Assembly (NCBI RefSeq): GCF_900090295.1 | Contig: NZ_LT607753.1 | Span: 6,076,001 to 6,140,000, forward strand | Reading direction: 5' to 3' | Length of the DNA: 64,000 nt | Source: Micromonospora coxensis | GTDB taxonomy: Bacteria; Actinomycetota; Actinomycetes; Mycobacteriales; Micromonosporaceae | In this document: piece after piece, positions 41,214 through 49,159 of the stretch | Position numbering within the stretch: position 1 is the first letter of the stretch | Layout: each line of letters begins with the position of its first letter | Position numbers and translations under genes: made by a program | Notes under the pieces: model-generated | The model's database searches: none | Told to the model about the DNA's origin: nothing | The model's input: the letters and a program-made list of their open reading frames with translations, nothing else

Positions 41214-41410
41214 GGGTGAACCTTATTTCGAACCCGGCGTCACGGATATCCTCGCTCCCGTCATCTCTGCCCTCCGCGTCGCCGATCCGACCGTCGGCGG
41301 CGACCGCGCCGGTCGTCGACCGCCCGGCCGGGTGGGGTGAGCCGGTGATCGGGGCCACCCCCGCCATTGCGTACCCTGGTGCGACCTGTGCTGCGGATGG
41401 GGGAGGACCA

Positions 41411-42463
41411 GTGCGACTCGGGCTCAGCCTCGGATATCAGACGGCGTGGAGCACACCCGCCGACCACCTCGCGCTCGCCCAGGAGGCGGACCGGCTGGGC
41501 TACTCGGTGGTGTGGGCCGCCGAGGCCTACGGCTCCGACTCGCCGAGCATGCTGGCCTGGATGGCCGGGCAGACCGAGCGGATCGACGTGGGCAGCGCGG
41601 TGATGCAGATTCCCGCCCGTACCCCGGCGATGACGGCGATGACCGCGGCCACCATCGACGCGCTCTCCGGCGGCCGGTTCCGGCTCGGTCTGGGCGTCTC
41701 CGGCCCCCAGGTCTCCGAGGGCTGGCACGGCGTCCGGTTCGCCAAGCCGCTGGCGCGCACCCGGGAGTACGTCGACATCGTGAAGCTCGCGGTGGCCCGC
41801 AAGGAGGTCGCCTACGACGGCGAGCACTACACCCTGCCGCTGCCCGACGGGCCGGGCAAGGCGCTGCGGCTGGGCTTCCACCCGCCGCGCGAGCACATCC
41901 CGATCTACCTGGCCGCCGTCGGCCCGAAGAACCTCGAACTGGCCGGCGAGATCGCCGACGGCTGGCTCGCCGTCTTCTACGCCCCCGAGTTCGCCGAGGA
42001 GCAGCTCGCCTCGGTGCGCGCCGGCCGGGCGAAGGCCGGCAAGGAGCTGGCCGGCTTCGACGTCGTCCCCTCGGTGCCGGTGGTGGTCGGCGACGATGTC
42101 GCCTCCTGCGCCGAGCTGGTCCGTTGGTACGCCGCCCTCTACGTCGGCGGCATGGGCAGCCGGCAGCAGAACTTCTACAACCAGCTCGCCACCCGGATGG
42201 GCTACGGCGACGCGGCCCGCGAGGTGCAGGACCTCTACCTGGCCAAGCGGCAGCGCGACGCCGCCGCCGCGGTGCCGATGGAGTTCATCGACCGCACCTC
42301 GCTGCTCGGGCCGAAGGAGCGCATCGCCGAGCGGATGCGGGAGTACGCGGCGGCCGGCGTGACCACCCTGTCGGTGACCCTCTTCGTCGCCGACCGGGAC
42401 AGCGGCGTGCAGACCCTGCGTACCGTGGCCGAGGCCCTCGACCTCTCCGGGGTCGGCGAGTGA
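41411..42463 (+). CDS. LLM-class F420-dependent oxidoreductase
   Basis: The 350-aa protein is a luciferase-like (LLM) TIM barrel: [20 protein letters not shown] at the start, [32 protein letters not shown] and [19 protein letters not shown]. Actinobacterial members of this type use coenzyme F420. GGGAGG ahead of GTG 41411 fixes the start; the open frame upstream is not supported. It overlaps uppP by 4 nt, so the two are co-translated; the functional link is not obvious. Confidence 0.9.
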   Translation: MRLGLSLGYQTAWSTPADHLALAQEADRLGYSVVWAAEAYGSDSPSMLAWMAGQTERIDVGSAVMQIPARTPAMTAMTAATIDALSGGRFRLGLGVSGPQVSEGWHGVRFAKPLARTREYVDIVKLAVARKEVAYDGEHYTLPLPDGPGKALRLGFHPPREHIPIYLAAVGPKNLELAGEIADGWLAVFYAPEFAEEQLASVRAGRAKAGKELAGFDVVPSVPVVVGDDVASCAELVRWYAALYVGGMGSRQQNFYNQLATRMGYGDAAREVQDLYLAKRQRDAAAAVPMEFIDRTSLLGPKERIAERMREYAAAGVTTLSVTLFVADRDSGVQTLRTVAEALDLSGVGE

Positions 42464-43296
42464 CCTGGGTCGAAGCCATCGTCCTGGGCATCGTCCAGGG
42501 GCTCACCGAGTTCCTGCCCGTCAGCTCGTCGGGACACCTGCGGATCACCTCCGCGATCTTCTTCGACCGGGACGCCGGCGCCTCCTTCACCGCGGTGACC
42601 CAGCTGGGCACCGAGGCGGCGGTGCTGATCTACTTCGCCAAGGACATCTGGCGGATCACCCGGACCTGGCTGGTCGGCATTCGGGACCGGTCGGTGCGCG
42701 CCAGCCTCGACTACCGGATGGGCTGGTACGTCATCGTCGGCTCGATCCCGATCGGGCTGTTCGGCTTCCTCTTCAAGGACCAGATCCGGGAGACCGCCCG
42801 CAACCTGTGGGTGGTCGCCACCACGCTGATCGTCTTCGCCTTCGTGCTGGCCTTCGCCGAGTACTGGGGCCGGCAGACCCGCACGCTGGAGAACTTCCGG
42901 ATGCGCGACGGCGTGGTGATGGGCTTCGCCCAGGCGATGGCGCTGATCCCGGGGGTGTCCCGCTCCGGCGGCACGCTCACCGCCGGCCTGTTGCTCAACC
43001 TGACCCGGGAGGCGGCGGCACGGTACTCGTTCCTGCTGGCCATCCCGGCGGTGGTGATGTCCGGGATCTTCAGCATCGGCGACGTGTTCGAACCGGCCGC
43101 GCCGGGCACCTCGGTGCCGAGCGTGGCGCAGATGGTGGTGGCCACCGTGATCGCCTTCGCGATCGGCTACGCGGCCATCGCCTGGCTGCTGCGCTACGTC
43201 GCCCACCACACCCTGTACGTCTTCGTGCTCTACCGGGTGGCGCTCGGCACGCTGGTGCTCGCGCTGCTGCTCACCGGCACGATCAGCGCCACCTGA
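42460..43296 (+). CDS. uppP: Undecaprenyl-diphosphate phosphatase
   Basis: The 278-aa membrane protein has both UppP/BacA signatures: [14 protein letters not shown] near residue 15 and [13 protein letters not shown] near residue 165, with about eight membrane helices. It recycles undecaprenyl diphosphate to the monophosphate lipid carrier for peptidoglycan synthesis and can give bacitracin resistance. It starts at GTG 42460 in a GTGA overlap with the LLM oxidoreductase. Confidence 0.95.
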   Translation: MTWVEAIVLGIVQGLTEFLPVSSSGHLRITSAIFFDRDAGASFTAVTQLGTEAAVLIYFAKDIWRITRTWLVGIRDRSVRASLDYRMGWYVIVGSIPIGLFGFLFKDQIRETARNLWVVATTLIVFAFVLAFAEYWGRQTRTLENFRMRDGVVMGFAQAMALIPGVSRSGGTLTAGLLLNLTREAAARYSFLLAIPAVVMSGIFSIGDVFEPAAPGTSVPSVAQMVVATVIAFAIGYAAIAWLLRYVAHHTLYVFVLYRVALGTLVLALLLTGTISAT

Positions 43297-43396
43297 GCCA
43301 CCCGCCCGGCGTCCCCGCGCCGGGCCGGGGCGAGCGCGCCGGCGGCCCCCGACACCAGCTGAGTGCCCGGGGGCCGCCGCCGGTGCGGCCCGCCCG

Positions 43397-43402
43397 TAGG
43401 GT
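43397..43402 (+). promoter_or_regulatory. Leaderless-type -10 box for the histidine phosphatase
   Basis: TAGGGT lies 7 nt before GTG 43410. Confidence 0.55.
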
Positions 43403-43409
43403 GGACGGC

Positions 43410-44114
43410 GTGGCGACCCTTCTGCTTCTGCGACACGGCCGGACGACGGCGAACGCCGACGGTGGGCTGGCCGGCCGCCAACCGGTCGAACTCGACGACA
43501 CCGGCCGCGCCCAGGCCGCCGCCGTCGGCGAGCGGCTGCGCGGGTTGCCGCTGGCGGCGGTGGTCACCAGTCCGCTGATCCGCTGCCGGCAGACCCTGGA
43601 GCTGGCGCTGCCGCGGGTCGCGCCGGTGGTCGAGGAGGGGCTGATCGAGTGCGGCTACGGCAGCTGGGAGGGACAGCCGCTGAAGAAGCTGGCCAAGGAG
43701 CCGCTCTGGCCGGTCGTGCAGCAGCACCCCAGCGCCGTGGTCTTCCCCGAGGGCGAGTCGATGGCGGCGATGGCCGCCCGGGCGGTCGCCGCGGTGCGCT
43801 CCTGGGACGCCCGGGTGACCGCCGAGCACGGGCCGGAGGCGGTCTGGCTGGCGTGCAGCCACGGCGATGTGATCAAGGCCATCGTGGCGGACGCGCTCGG
43901 CGTGCACCTGGACCTGTTCCAGCGCATCGTCGCCGATCCGGCGTCGGTCACCGCGATCCGCTACACCCCGCTGCGCCCCTTCCTGGTCCGGCTCAACGAC
44001 ACCGGCGGTGACCTGGCCGCGCTGGTGCCGCCGCCGCCGAAGCGGCGCCAGCGGGCGAGCCGGCGGGTCGACTCCGACGCGGCCGTGGGCGGCGGCGCGG
44101 GGGCCGCCGGGTGA
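43410..44114 (+). CDS. Histidine phosphatase (MSMEG_4193-type)
   Basis: The 234-aa enzyme has the phosphatase signature LLLLRHGRTTANADGGLAGR (catalytic His in RHG) and the second His in VWLACSHGDVIKAI. It belongs to the MSMEG_4193-type group that lies beside DUF3090 and SCO1664 genes in actinobacteria, the same order as here. The substrate is unknown. The last 35 residues (Arg- then Gly/Ala-rich) are a variable tail. Confidence 0.9.
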   Translation: MATLLLLRHGRTTANADGGLAGRQPVELDDTGRAQAAAVGERLRGLPLAAVVTSPLIRCRQTLELALPRVAPVVEEGLIECGYGSWEGQPLKKLAKEPLWPVVQQHPSAVVFPEGESMAAMAARAVAAVRSWDARVTAEHGPEAVWLACSHGDVIKAIVADALGVHLDLFQRIVADPASVTAIRYTPLRPFLVRLNDTGGDLAALVPPPPKRRQRASRRVDSDAAVGGGAGAAG

Positions 44115-44213
44115 GCGGCGCCGCCACGCCGGGGCCGCCCGCGCGCCGCCCGCGGCGTTTCGCCCTCGGCTGAACCACCCTCGGTGCGGTACGCGGCGCT
44201 TCCGCCCGCCGGA

Positions 44214-44219
44214 TAGGGT
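44214..44219 (+). promoter_or_regulatory. Leaderless-type -10 box for the DUF3090 gene
   Basis: TAGGGT lies 7 nt before ATG 44227. Confidence 0.55.
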
Positions 44220-44226
44220 CGTGGGC

Positions 44227-44805
44227 ATGACCCACCAGGTGCACGCCTTCGAGCCGCCGGAGCGGTTCGTCGCCGGGACCGTCGGGCCGCCGGGGGAGCG
44301 CACGTTCTTCCTGCAGGCGCGCGGTGGCGGCCGGCTGGTCAGCGTCGCGCTGGAGAAGGTGCAGGTCTCCCTGCTCGCCGAGAAGCTGGAGGAGTTGCTC
44401 GCCGAGGCCCAGCGCCGCTTCGGTGTGGAGCTGCCCGAGGCGCCGGCCGCGCTCGGCGACAACGACCCGCTGGACACCCCGGTCGACGAGGAGTTCCGGG
44501 TCGGCACCCTCGGCCTGGCCTTCGACGTCGACAGCGCGACCGTGGTGATCGAGGCGATCGCCGCCGGTGAGACGGAGGTCGAGGTCGAGCTCGGCGGCGA
44601 CGAGGACGACGAGGCCGACGAGGACGAGGAGCCGGACGAGGACCTCGACCGGCTGCGGGTGCGGCTGACCCCCGAGGCGACCCGCGAGTTCATCGAGCGG
44701 GCCCGTCGGGTGGTCAACGCCGGCCGGCCGCCCTGCCCGCTCTGCGGCCAGCCGCTCGACCCCGCCGGCCACCTCTGCCCACGGCACAACGGTTACCACC
44801 GGTGA
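44227..44805 (+). CDS. DUF3090 protein
   Basis: The 192-aa protein matches DUF3090: VHAFEPPERFVAGTVGPPGE, TFFLQARGGGRLVSVALEKV and a C-terminal zinc-ribbon-like end (CPLCGQPLDPAGHLCPRHNG). The middle holds an acidic patch (GGDEDDEADEDEEPDEDLDR). The family always accompanies the phosphatase and SCO1664 genes but has no established activity. Its stop overlaps the SCO1664 start by 4 nt. Confidence 0.9.
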   Translation: MTHQVHAFEPPERFVAGTVGPPGERTFFLQARGGGRLVSVALEKVQVSLLAEKLEELLAEAQRRFGVELPEAPAALGDNDPLDTPVDEEFRVGTLGLAFDVDSATVVIEAIAAGETEVEVELGGDEDDEADEDEEPDEDLDRLRVRLTPEATREFIERARRVVNAGRPPCPLCGQPLDPAGHLCPRHNGYHR

Positions 44806-45620
44806 CCTCGTCGGAGTTGCAGCCCCGCCACGACGGCGACGCGGCGCTCCGGCTGCTGCGCGACGGTGAACTCGACATCGAGGGGCGGCTGGTCGACGCC
44901 TCCAACACCACCCTGCGCGGGATCCTGACCCTGGACGGGCGGACCGCCCGCTGCGTCTACAAGCCGGTGCGCGGCGAGCGCCCGCTCTGGGACTTCCCCG
45001 ACGGCACCCTGGCCGGGCGGGAGGTCGCGGCGTACCTGGTCTCCCGGGCCTCCGGGTGGGACCTGGTGCCGCCGACGGTGCTGCGGGACGGGCCGTTCGG
45101 CCCCGGCTCCTGCCAGCTCTGGATCGACGAGCCGTCCGACGCCGAGCCGCTGGTCGGCTTCGTCCCCGCCACGGAGGTGCCGCCGCGCTGGTTCCCGGTC
45201 GCGGCCGCCCGCGACGACGACGGGGCCGCGTACGCGCTCGCCCACGCCGACGACCCCCGGCTGGCCCGCCTCGCGGTGCTCGACGCGGTGCTCAACAACG
45301 CCGACCGCAAGGGCGGGCACGTGCTGGTCGGCCCGGACGACCGGCTCTACGGCGTCGACCACGGCGTCTGTTTCCACGTCGAGGAGAAGCTGCGCACGGT
45401 CCTGTGGGGTTGGGCGGGCCGGCAGTTGCCGCCGGACGCGGTGGCGATGCTCGGCACCCTCGCCGGTCTGGTCGCCGGTGAGCTGGGCGAGGAGCTGGCC
45501 GAGCACCTGACCCTCGGCGAGGTCGCGGAGCTGGCCGCGCGCGTCGACCGGCTGCGCGAGACCGGTCGCTACCCGCAGCCGCCGCGGGACTGGCCGGCGA
45601 TGCCCTGGCCGCCCATGTGA
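44802..45620 (+). CDS. SCO1664-family protein (PI3/4-kinase-like fold)
   Basis: The 272-aa protein is the SCO1664 type: GELDIEGRLVDASNTTLRGI, CVYKPVRGERPLWDFPDGTL (ATP-site Lys), DAVLNNADRKGGHVLV (catalytic loop DxxxxNxDR) and YGVDHGVCFHVEEKLRTV (metal-binding Asp). These are atypical kinase motifs related to HipA/PI-kinase folds, so phosphotransfer is plausible but the substrate is unknown. It starts at GTG 44802 within the DUF3090 stop. Confidence 0.85.
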   Translation: MTSSELQPRHDGDAALRLLRDGELDIEGRLVDASNTTLRGILTLDGRTARCVYKPVRGERPLWDFPDGTLAGREVAAYLVSRASGWDLVPPTVLRDGPFGPGSCQLWIDEPSDAEPLVGFVPATEVPPRWFPVAAARDDDGAAYALAHADDPRLARLAVLDAVLNNADRKGGHVLVGPDDRLYGVDHGVCFHVEEKLRTVLWGWAGRQLPPDAVAMLGTLAGLVAGELGEELAEHLTLGEVAELAARVDRLRETGRYPQPPRDWPAMPWPPM

Positions 45621-45674
45621 GCCGTTGTCGTGTTGATCACCCGGAGGGTGGCTCCCGGCGGACTGACGGCTCGT

Positions 45675-45680
45675 TAGGCT
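45675..45680 (+). promoter_or_regulatory. Leaderless-type -10 box for mshC
   Basis: TAGGCT lies 7 nt before ATG 45688. Confidence 0.55.
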
Positions 45681-45687
45681 GACGGGC

Positions 45688-46926
45688 ATGGAGTCTTGGG
45701 CGGGACACGAGGTGCCACGGCTGCCGGGGAACGGCGGGCCCCTGAGCTTGTACGACTCGGCGCGGCGCGGTGTCCATCCCAGCCGGCCCGACGGCACGGC
45801 GAGCATGTACGTCTGCGGCATCACCCCGTACGACGCCACCCACCTGGGGCACGCCGCCACGATGATCACCTTCGATCTGGTGCAGCGGATGTGGCGCGAC
45901 GCCGGGCTGACCGTGCGGTACGTGCAGAACGTCACCGACATCGACGACCCGCTGCTGGAGCGGGCCGAGCGCGACGGCGAGGACTGGAAGGTCCTGGCCA
46001 TGCGGGAGACCGCGCTGTTCCGTGAGGACATGGAGGCGCTGCGGATCATCCCGCCAGCGCACTACGTGGGCGCGGTGGAGTCGATCCCGGACATCGCCGA
46101 GAAGGTGCAGGTGCTGCTCAAGGACGGCGCGGCGTACCGGCTCGACGACGGCACCGGCGACGTCTACTTCGACATCGGCGCGGCGCCGGCGTTCGGCTAC
46201 GAGTCCAACCTGACCCGTGCGCAGATGCTGGAGATCTTCCCGGAGCGCGGGGGCGACCCGGACCGGACCGGCAAGCGCGACCCGCTGGACCCGCTGCTGT
46301 GGCGCGGGGCCCGCGAGGGCGAGCCGTCCTGGCCCGGCGGTGAGCTGGGCGCCGGCCGACCCGGCTGGCACATCGAGTGCGCGGTGATCGCGCTGAACCT
46401 GCTCGGCGACCGGATCGACGTGCAGGGCGGCGGCAACGACCTGCTCTTCCCGCACCACGAGTGCTCCGCCGCGCACGCCGAGCGGCTCACCGGCGCGGCG
46501 CCCTTCGCCGACCACTACGTGCACGCCGGCATGATCGGCCTGGACGGCGAGAAGATGTCGAAGTCCAAGGGCAACCTGGTCTTCGTCTCCCGGCTGCGGG
46601 CCGACCGGGTCGACCCGATGGCTGTGCGACTCGGGCTGATGTCCGGCCACTACCGCGCCGACCGCACCTGGACCGACGACCTGCTCGACGCCGCGCAGGC
46701 GCGGCTGGCCCGCTGGCGGCGGGCCGCCGCCGCGCCGAGCGGGCCGTCCGGGGAGGCGTTCCTGGCGGGCGTACGCGCCCGGCTCGCCGACGATCTGGAC
46801 ACCCCGGGAGCGCTGGCGCTGGCCGACGACTGGGCCGAGCGGACCCTCGCCGGCGCGGGCGACGATCCGCAGGCGCCGGGACTCTTCGCCACCACCGTGG
46901 ACGCCCTGCTCGGCATCCGACTCTGA
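45688..46926 (+). CDS. mshC: Mycothiol ligase MshC
   Basis: The 412-aa enzyme joins cysteine to GlcN-inositol in mycothiol biosynthesis. It has the class I aminoacyl-tRNA-synthetase core: [20 protein letters not shown] (zinc Cys and HIGH-like HLGH), the [11 protein letters not shown] and [14 protein letters not shown] segments, and KMSKSKGN. MshC differs from CysS by its shorter C-terminus. Mycothiol is the main low-molecular thiol of actinobacteria. The gene ends before the leftward GntR gene. Confidence 0.95.
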   Translation: MESWAGHEVPRLPGNGGPLSLYDSARRGVHPSRPDGTASMYVCGITPYDATHLGHAATMITFDLVQRMWRDAGLTVRYVQNVTDIDDPLLERAERDGEDWKVLAMRETALFREDMEALRIIPPAHYVGAVESIPDIAEKVQVLLKDGAAYRLDDGTGDVYFDIGAAPAFGYESNLTRAQMLEIFPERGGDPDRTGKRDPLDPLLWRGAREGEPSWPGGELGAGRPGWHIECAVIALNLLGDRIDVQGGGNDLLFPHHECSAAHAERLTGAAPFADHYVHAGMIGLDGEKMSKSKGNLVFVSRLRADRVDPMAVRLGLMSGHYRADRTWTDDLLDAAQARLARWRRAAAAPSGPSGEAFLAGVRARLADDLDTPGALALADDWAERTLAGAGDDPQAPGLFATTVDALLGIRL

Positions 46927-47006
46927 CGGCCCGCCCCGTCACCGTGGAGTCGAGGCGTTCGCACGCGTCGTCGGCGCCGACCGTGCACGATCGCCGGGGC
47001 AGGCGG

Positions 47007-47798
47007 TCAGCCGAGGACGAGGCCGGGGTCGGGGTCCTGCTCCGGGGCGGGGGCGGGGATCCGGTACTCCTCGGTGAGGGTGGTCATCGGCCCGGGCCAG
47101 GTGGCCTGGGCGACCTCGATCGGCTTGCGGTCGCCGTCGTAGGCGACGTGCAGCAGGTGCAGCACCGGGGTGTCCGGGCGGATCTGGAGGGTCTCGGCCT
47201 CCTCCCGGCTGGGCTGCCGGGCGCTGATGGTGTCGGTCGCCGAGACGTACCGCCGGCCGGTGGCCTCCTCGGCCTCCTGGTAGAGCGGCCGGCCGAACGC
47301 CTCGGCGCGCTCCAGCGAGGTGCCGGCGGTGTCCTTGGGCAGGAACCAGGAGGCGCCCACCTCCACCGGTGAGTCGTCGGTGCGTACCAGGTGCCGGCGG
47401 CAGAGCAGCTCGGTGCCGTCGGGTACGCCGAACGCGTCGGCCACCTCCGGCGGGGCCGGCGCGCGGCCGACCTGGACCAGCTGCTGCCGGTACCGGGCCG
47501 CCAGGTCGGTGTGGTAGCCGCGGAAGCCGCCGTACCGGCCACGGGAGAGCCGGTTGAGCCGGCGCCGGGTGCCCCGCACGTACGTCCCGGAGCCGGGCTT
47601 GGTGATCAGGATGCCCTCGACCCGCAGCTGGTCGACCGCGCGCTGCACGGTCTGCTTCGCCACGCCGAACATCTCGGCGATGGCCGGGATGGACGGCAGC
47701 CGCTCGCCCGGCGCCCAGTCGCCGCGGCGCACCTGGGCCTTGAGCTGCGCGGCGATCTGCCGGTGCGGGAACTCGGCGGCCCCCGGGTTGATCTGCAC
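47007..47798 (-). CDS. GntR/HutC-type regulator with UTRA domain
   Basis: The 263-aa protein has an N-terminal GntR winged helix (residues 8-75: QIAAQLKAQVRRGDWAPGER, AEMFGVAKQTVQRAVDQLRV) and a C-terminal UTRA effector domain (about 90-250). An extended Arg-rich linker lies between. GAGGAGG before GTG 47798 fixes the start. The operator-like CTAGG repeats just upstream suggest autoregulation. The ligand and targets are unknown. Confidence 0.9.
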   Translation of the reverse strand: MQINPGAAEFPHRQIAAQLKAQVRRGDWAPGERLPSIPAIAEMFGVAKQTVQRAVDQLRVEGILITKPGSGTYVRGTRRRLNRLSRGRYGGFRGYHTDLAARYRQQLVQVGRAPAPPEVADAFGVPDGTELLCRRHLVRTDDSPVEVGASWFLPKDTAGTSLERAEAFGRPLYQEAEEATGRRYVSATDTISARQPSREEAETLQIRPDTPVLHLLHVAYDGDRKPIEVAQATWPGPMTTLTEEYRIPAPAPEQDPDPGLVLG

Positions 47799-47817
47799 GC
47801 CCGCCTCCTCTTGACAG

Positions 47818-47829
47818 CTAGGTTCCTAG
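47818..47829. promoter_or_regulatory. CTAGG-type operator upstream of the GntR gene
   Basis: CTAGGTTCCTAG is an inverted repeat; a third CCTAG copy follows within 12 nt (CCCTAGAGG). It lies 20 nt upstream of the GntR start on the minus strand, a position suited to autoregulation. Confidence 0.5.
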
Positions 47830-47928
47830 GATGCCCTAGAGGTGGCGACGCCGCCACCCCGGACACGCGCCCGCCCCGCCGACGAGGTCGGCGTGCGCGG
47901 GCAGCGACGCGGGGGCAGCGAAGGGAGC

Positions 47929-47958
47929 GGCCCCCGGACGGCGAGGCGTCCGGGGGCC
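47929..47958 (-). terminator. Terminator after the PAC2 gene
   Basis: A perfect 12-bp stem (47929-47940 and 47947-47958) with a 6-nt loop lies 20 nt beyond the PAC2 stop on its strand. Confidence 0.7.
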
Positions 47959-47978
47959 GGGTCGGCGCGGGGGAGGAG

Positions 47979-48848
47979 CTACCAGGAGCCGGCGGTCGGG
48001 CCGGCCGAGCCGCCCCGGCGGCGCAGGTACTTTTCGAACTCCTGGGCGATCTCGTCGCCGGTCAGCGGCGTGATGCCGGCGTCGCCGACACGCTCCTCCA
48101 GCTCACGGACGTACTCGCCCAGCTCGGCGTCCTGCTCGGCCGCGCCCCGCACCCGCTGCTCCCACTCGGCGGCCTCCTCGGCCAGGTCGGCCATCGGTAC
48201 CGGCAGGTCGAGCACGTCCTCCACCCGGTGCAGCAGGGCGAGGGTGGCCTTCGGGCAGGGCGGGTTGTTGGCGTAGTGCGGCACGTGCACCCAGAACGAG
48301 ACGGCGTCCACCTCGGCGCGGATGCACGCGTCGTGCAGCACGCCGACGATGCCGGTCGGCCCGTCGTAGCGGGTGGGGGTGAGCTGGTAGCGCTCGGCGG
48401 CGGCCGCGTCGGAGGCGCTGCCGCTGATCGGCAACGGCCGGGTGTACGGCACGTCGGCCAGCAACGCGCCGAGCAGCACCACCCGTTCCACCTCCAGGCT
48501 GTGGCAGATCTCCAGCACCTGCTCGCAGAAGGTGCGCCAGCGCATGCTCGGCTCGATGCCCCGGATCAGCACCACGTCGCGCTCGGTGCCCTCCGGGCTG
48601 GCCACCATGAACCGGGTGGTGGGCCACTCGACCCGCCGGGTCTCGCCGTCGGCCATGCTGATCGTCGGCCGGCTGACCTGGAAGTCGTAGAAGTCCTCCG
48701 GGTCCAGCTCGGTGACCGGTCGGGCCTGCCAGACCTGCTCCAGGTGCTCCACGGCGGCGGTCGAGGCGTCCGCGGCGTCGTTCCAGCCCTCGAAGGCGGC
48801 GATCGCCACCGGGGACCGCAGCACCGGCAGCCCGTCGAACTCGGTCAC
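47979..48848 (-). CDS. PAC2 family protein
   Basis: The 289-aa protein matches the PAC2/proteasome-assembly-chaperone-like family of actinobacteria: VAIAAFEGWNDAADASTAAV at the start, VLIRGIEPSMRWRTFCEQVL, VVLLGALLADVPYTRPLPIS and SFWVHVPHYANNPPCPKATL. These proteins are common in organisms with a bacterial proteasome, but their function is not settled. The small gene at 48845-48991 overlaps its start by 4 nt. Confidence 0.9.
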   Translation of the reverse strand: MTEFDGLPVLRSPVAIAAFEGWNDAADASTAAVEHLEQVWQARPVTELDPEDFYDFQVSRPTISMADGETRRVEWPTTRFMVASPEGTERDVVLIRGIEPSMRWRTFCEQVLEICHSLEVERVVLLGALLADVPYTRPLPISGSASDAAAAERYQLTPTRYDGPTGIVGVLHDACIRAEVDAVSFWVHVPHYANNPPCPKATLALLHRVEDVLDLPVPMADLAEEAAEWEQRVRGAAEQDAELGEYVRELEERVGDAGITPLTGDEIAQEFEKYLRRRGGSAGPTAGSW

Positions 48849-48991
48849 GCCGTCACCTCACCCTGCTCGTGGCCGACGGCGCCGGGCGTCCGCCCGCTCG
48901 TCCGCCCGCCTACGACAACTCCGACCCGGCGCGTCTGACGCCGCGCCGCGACCTGGAGCTGTCGCACGGTCGCGTCGCTGATGTCCTTCAC
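48845..48991 (-). CDS. Small leaderless gene coupled to the PAC2 gene
   Basis: GTG 48991 to TGA 48845 encodes 48 residues (MKDISDATVRQLQVAARRQT, then a Gly/Arg-rich tail). TAGGCT lies 7 nt before the start, the same spacing as at mshC and others, and the stop overlaps the PAC2 GTG by 4 nt (GTGA). Promoter and overlap together make it more likely than chance. The first half could be a helix binding DNA or RNA. No homologue is recognised. Confidence 0.5.
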   Translation of the reverse strand: MKDISDATVRQLQVAARRQTRRVGVVVGGRTSGRTPGAVGHEQGEVTA

Positions 48992-48998
48992 GTCCGCC

Positions 48999-49004
48999 AG
49001 CCTA
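48999..49004 (-). promoter_or_regulatory. Leaderless-type -10 box for the small gene and PAC2
   Basis: On the minus strand TAGGCT lies 7 nt upstream of GTG 48991. Confidence 0.5.
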
Positions 49005-49147
49005 CGTGCCGACGCTGGACACGGCCCGTCGGCCGCGCCGGTCCGCCGATCGGCCGGCCGGGCGAACCAGTACGAATCGGAAGCGGTGCTCCGGCGGCAG
49101 CATGTGGGACCGCCAGCGGGTCGCAGCGGTCACCCGGATGATCGGAT
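49005..49147. other. Divergent intergenic region between the PAC2 operon and metH
   Basis: No gene is seen. A cobalamin riboswitch might be expected before metH but no B12-box-like sequence was recognised. The stretch holds the two divergent -10 boxes at its ends. Confidence 0.4.
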
Positions 49148-49153
49148 TAACCT
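49148..49153 (+). promoter_or_regulatory. Leaderless-type -10 box for metH
   Basis: TAACCT lies 6 nt before GTG 49160; an in-frame GTG at 49154 would touch the box, which favours 49160 as start. Confidence 0.45.
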
Positions 49154-49159
49154 GTGGGG

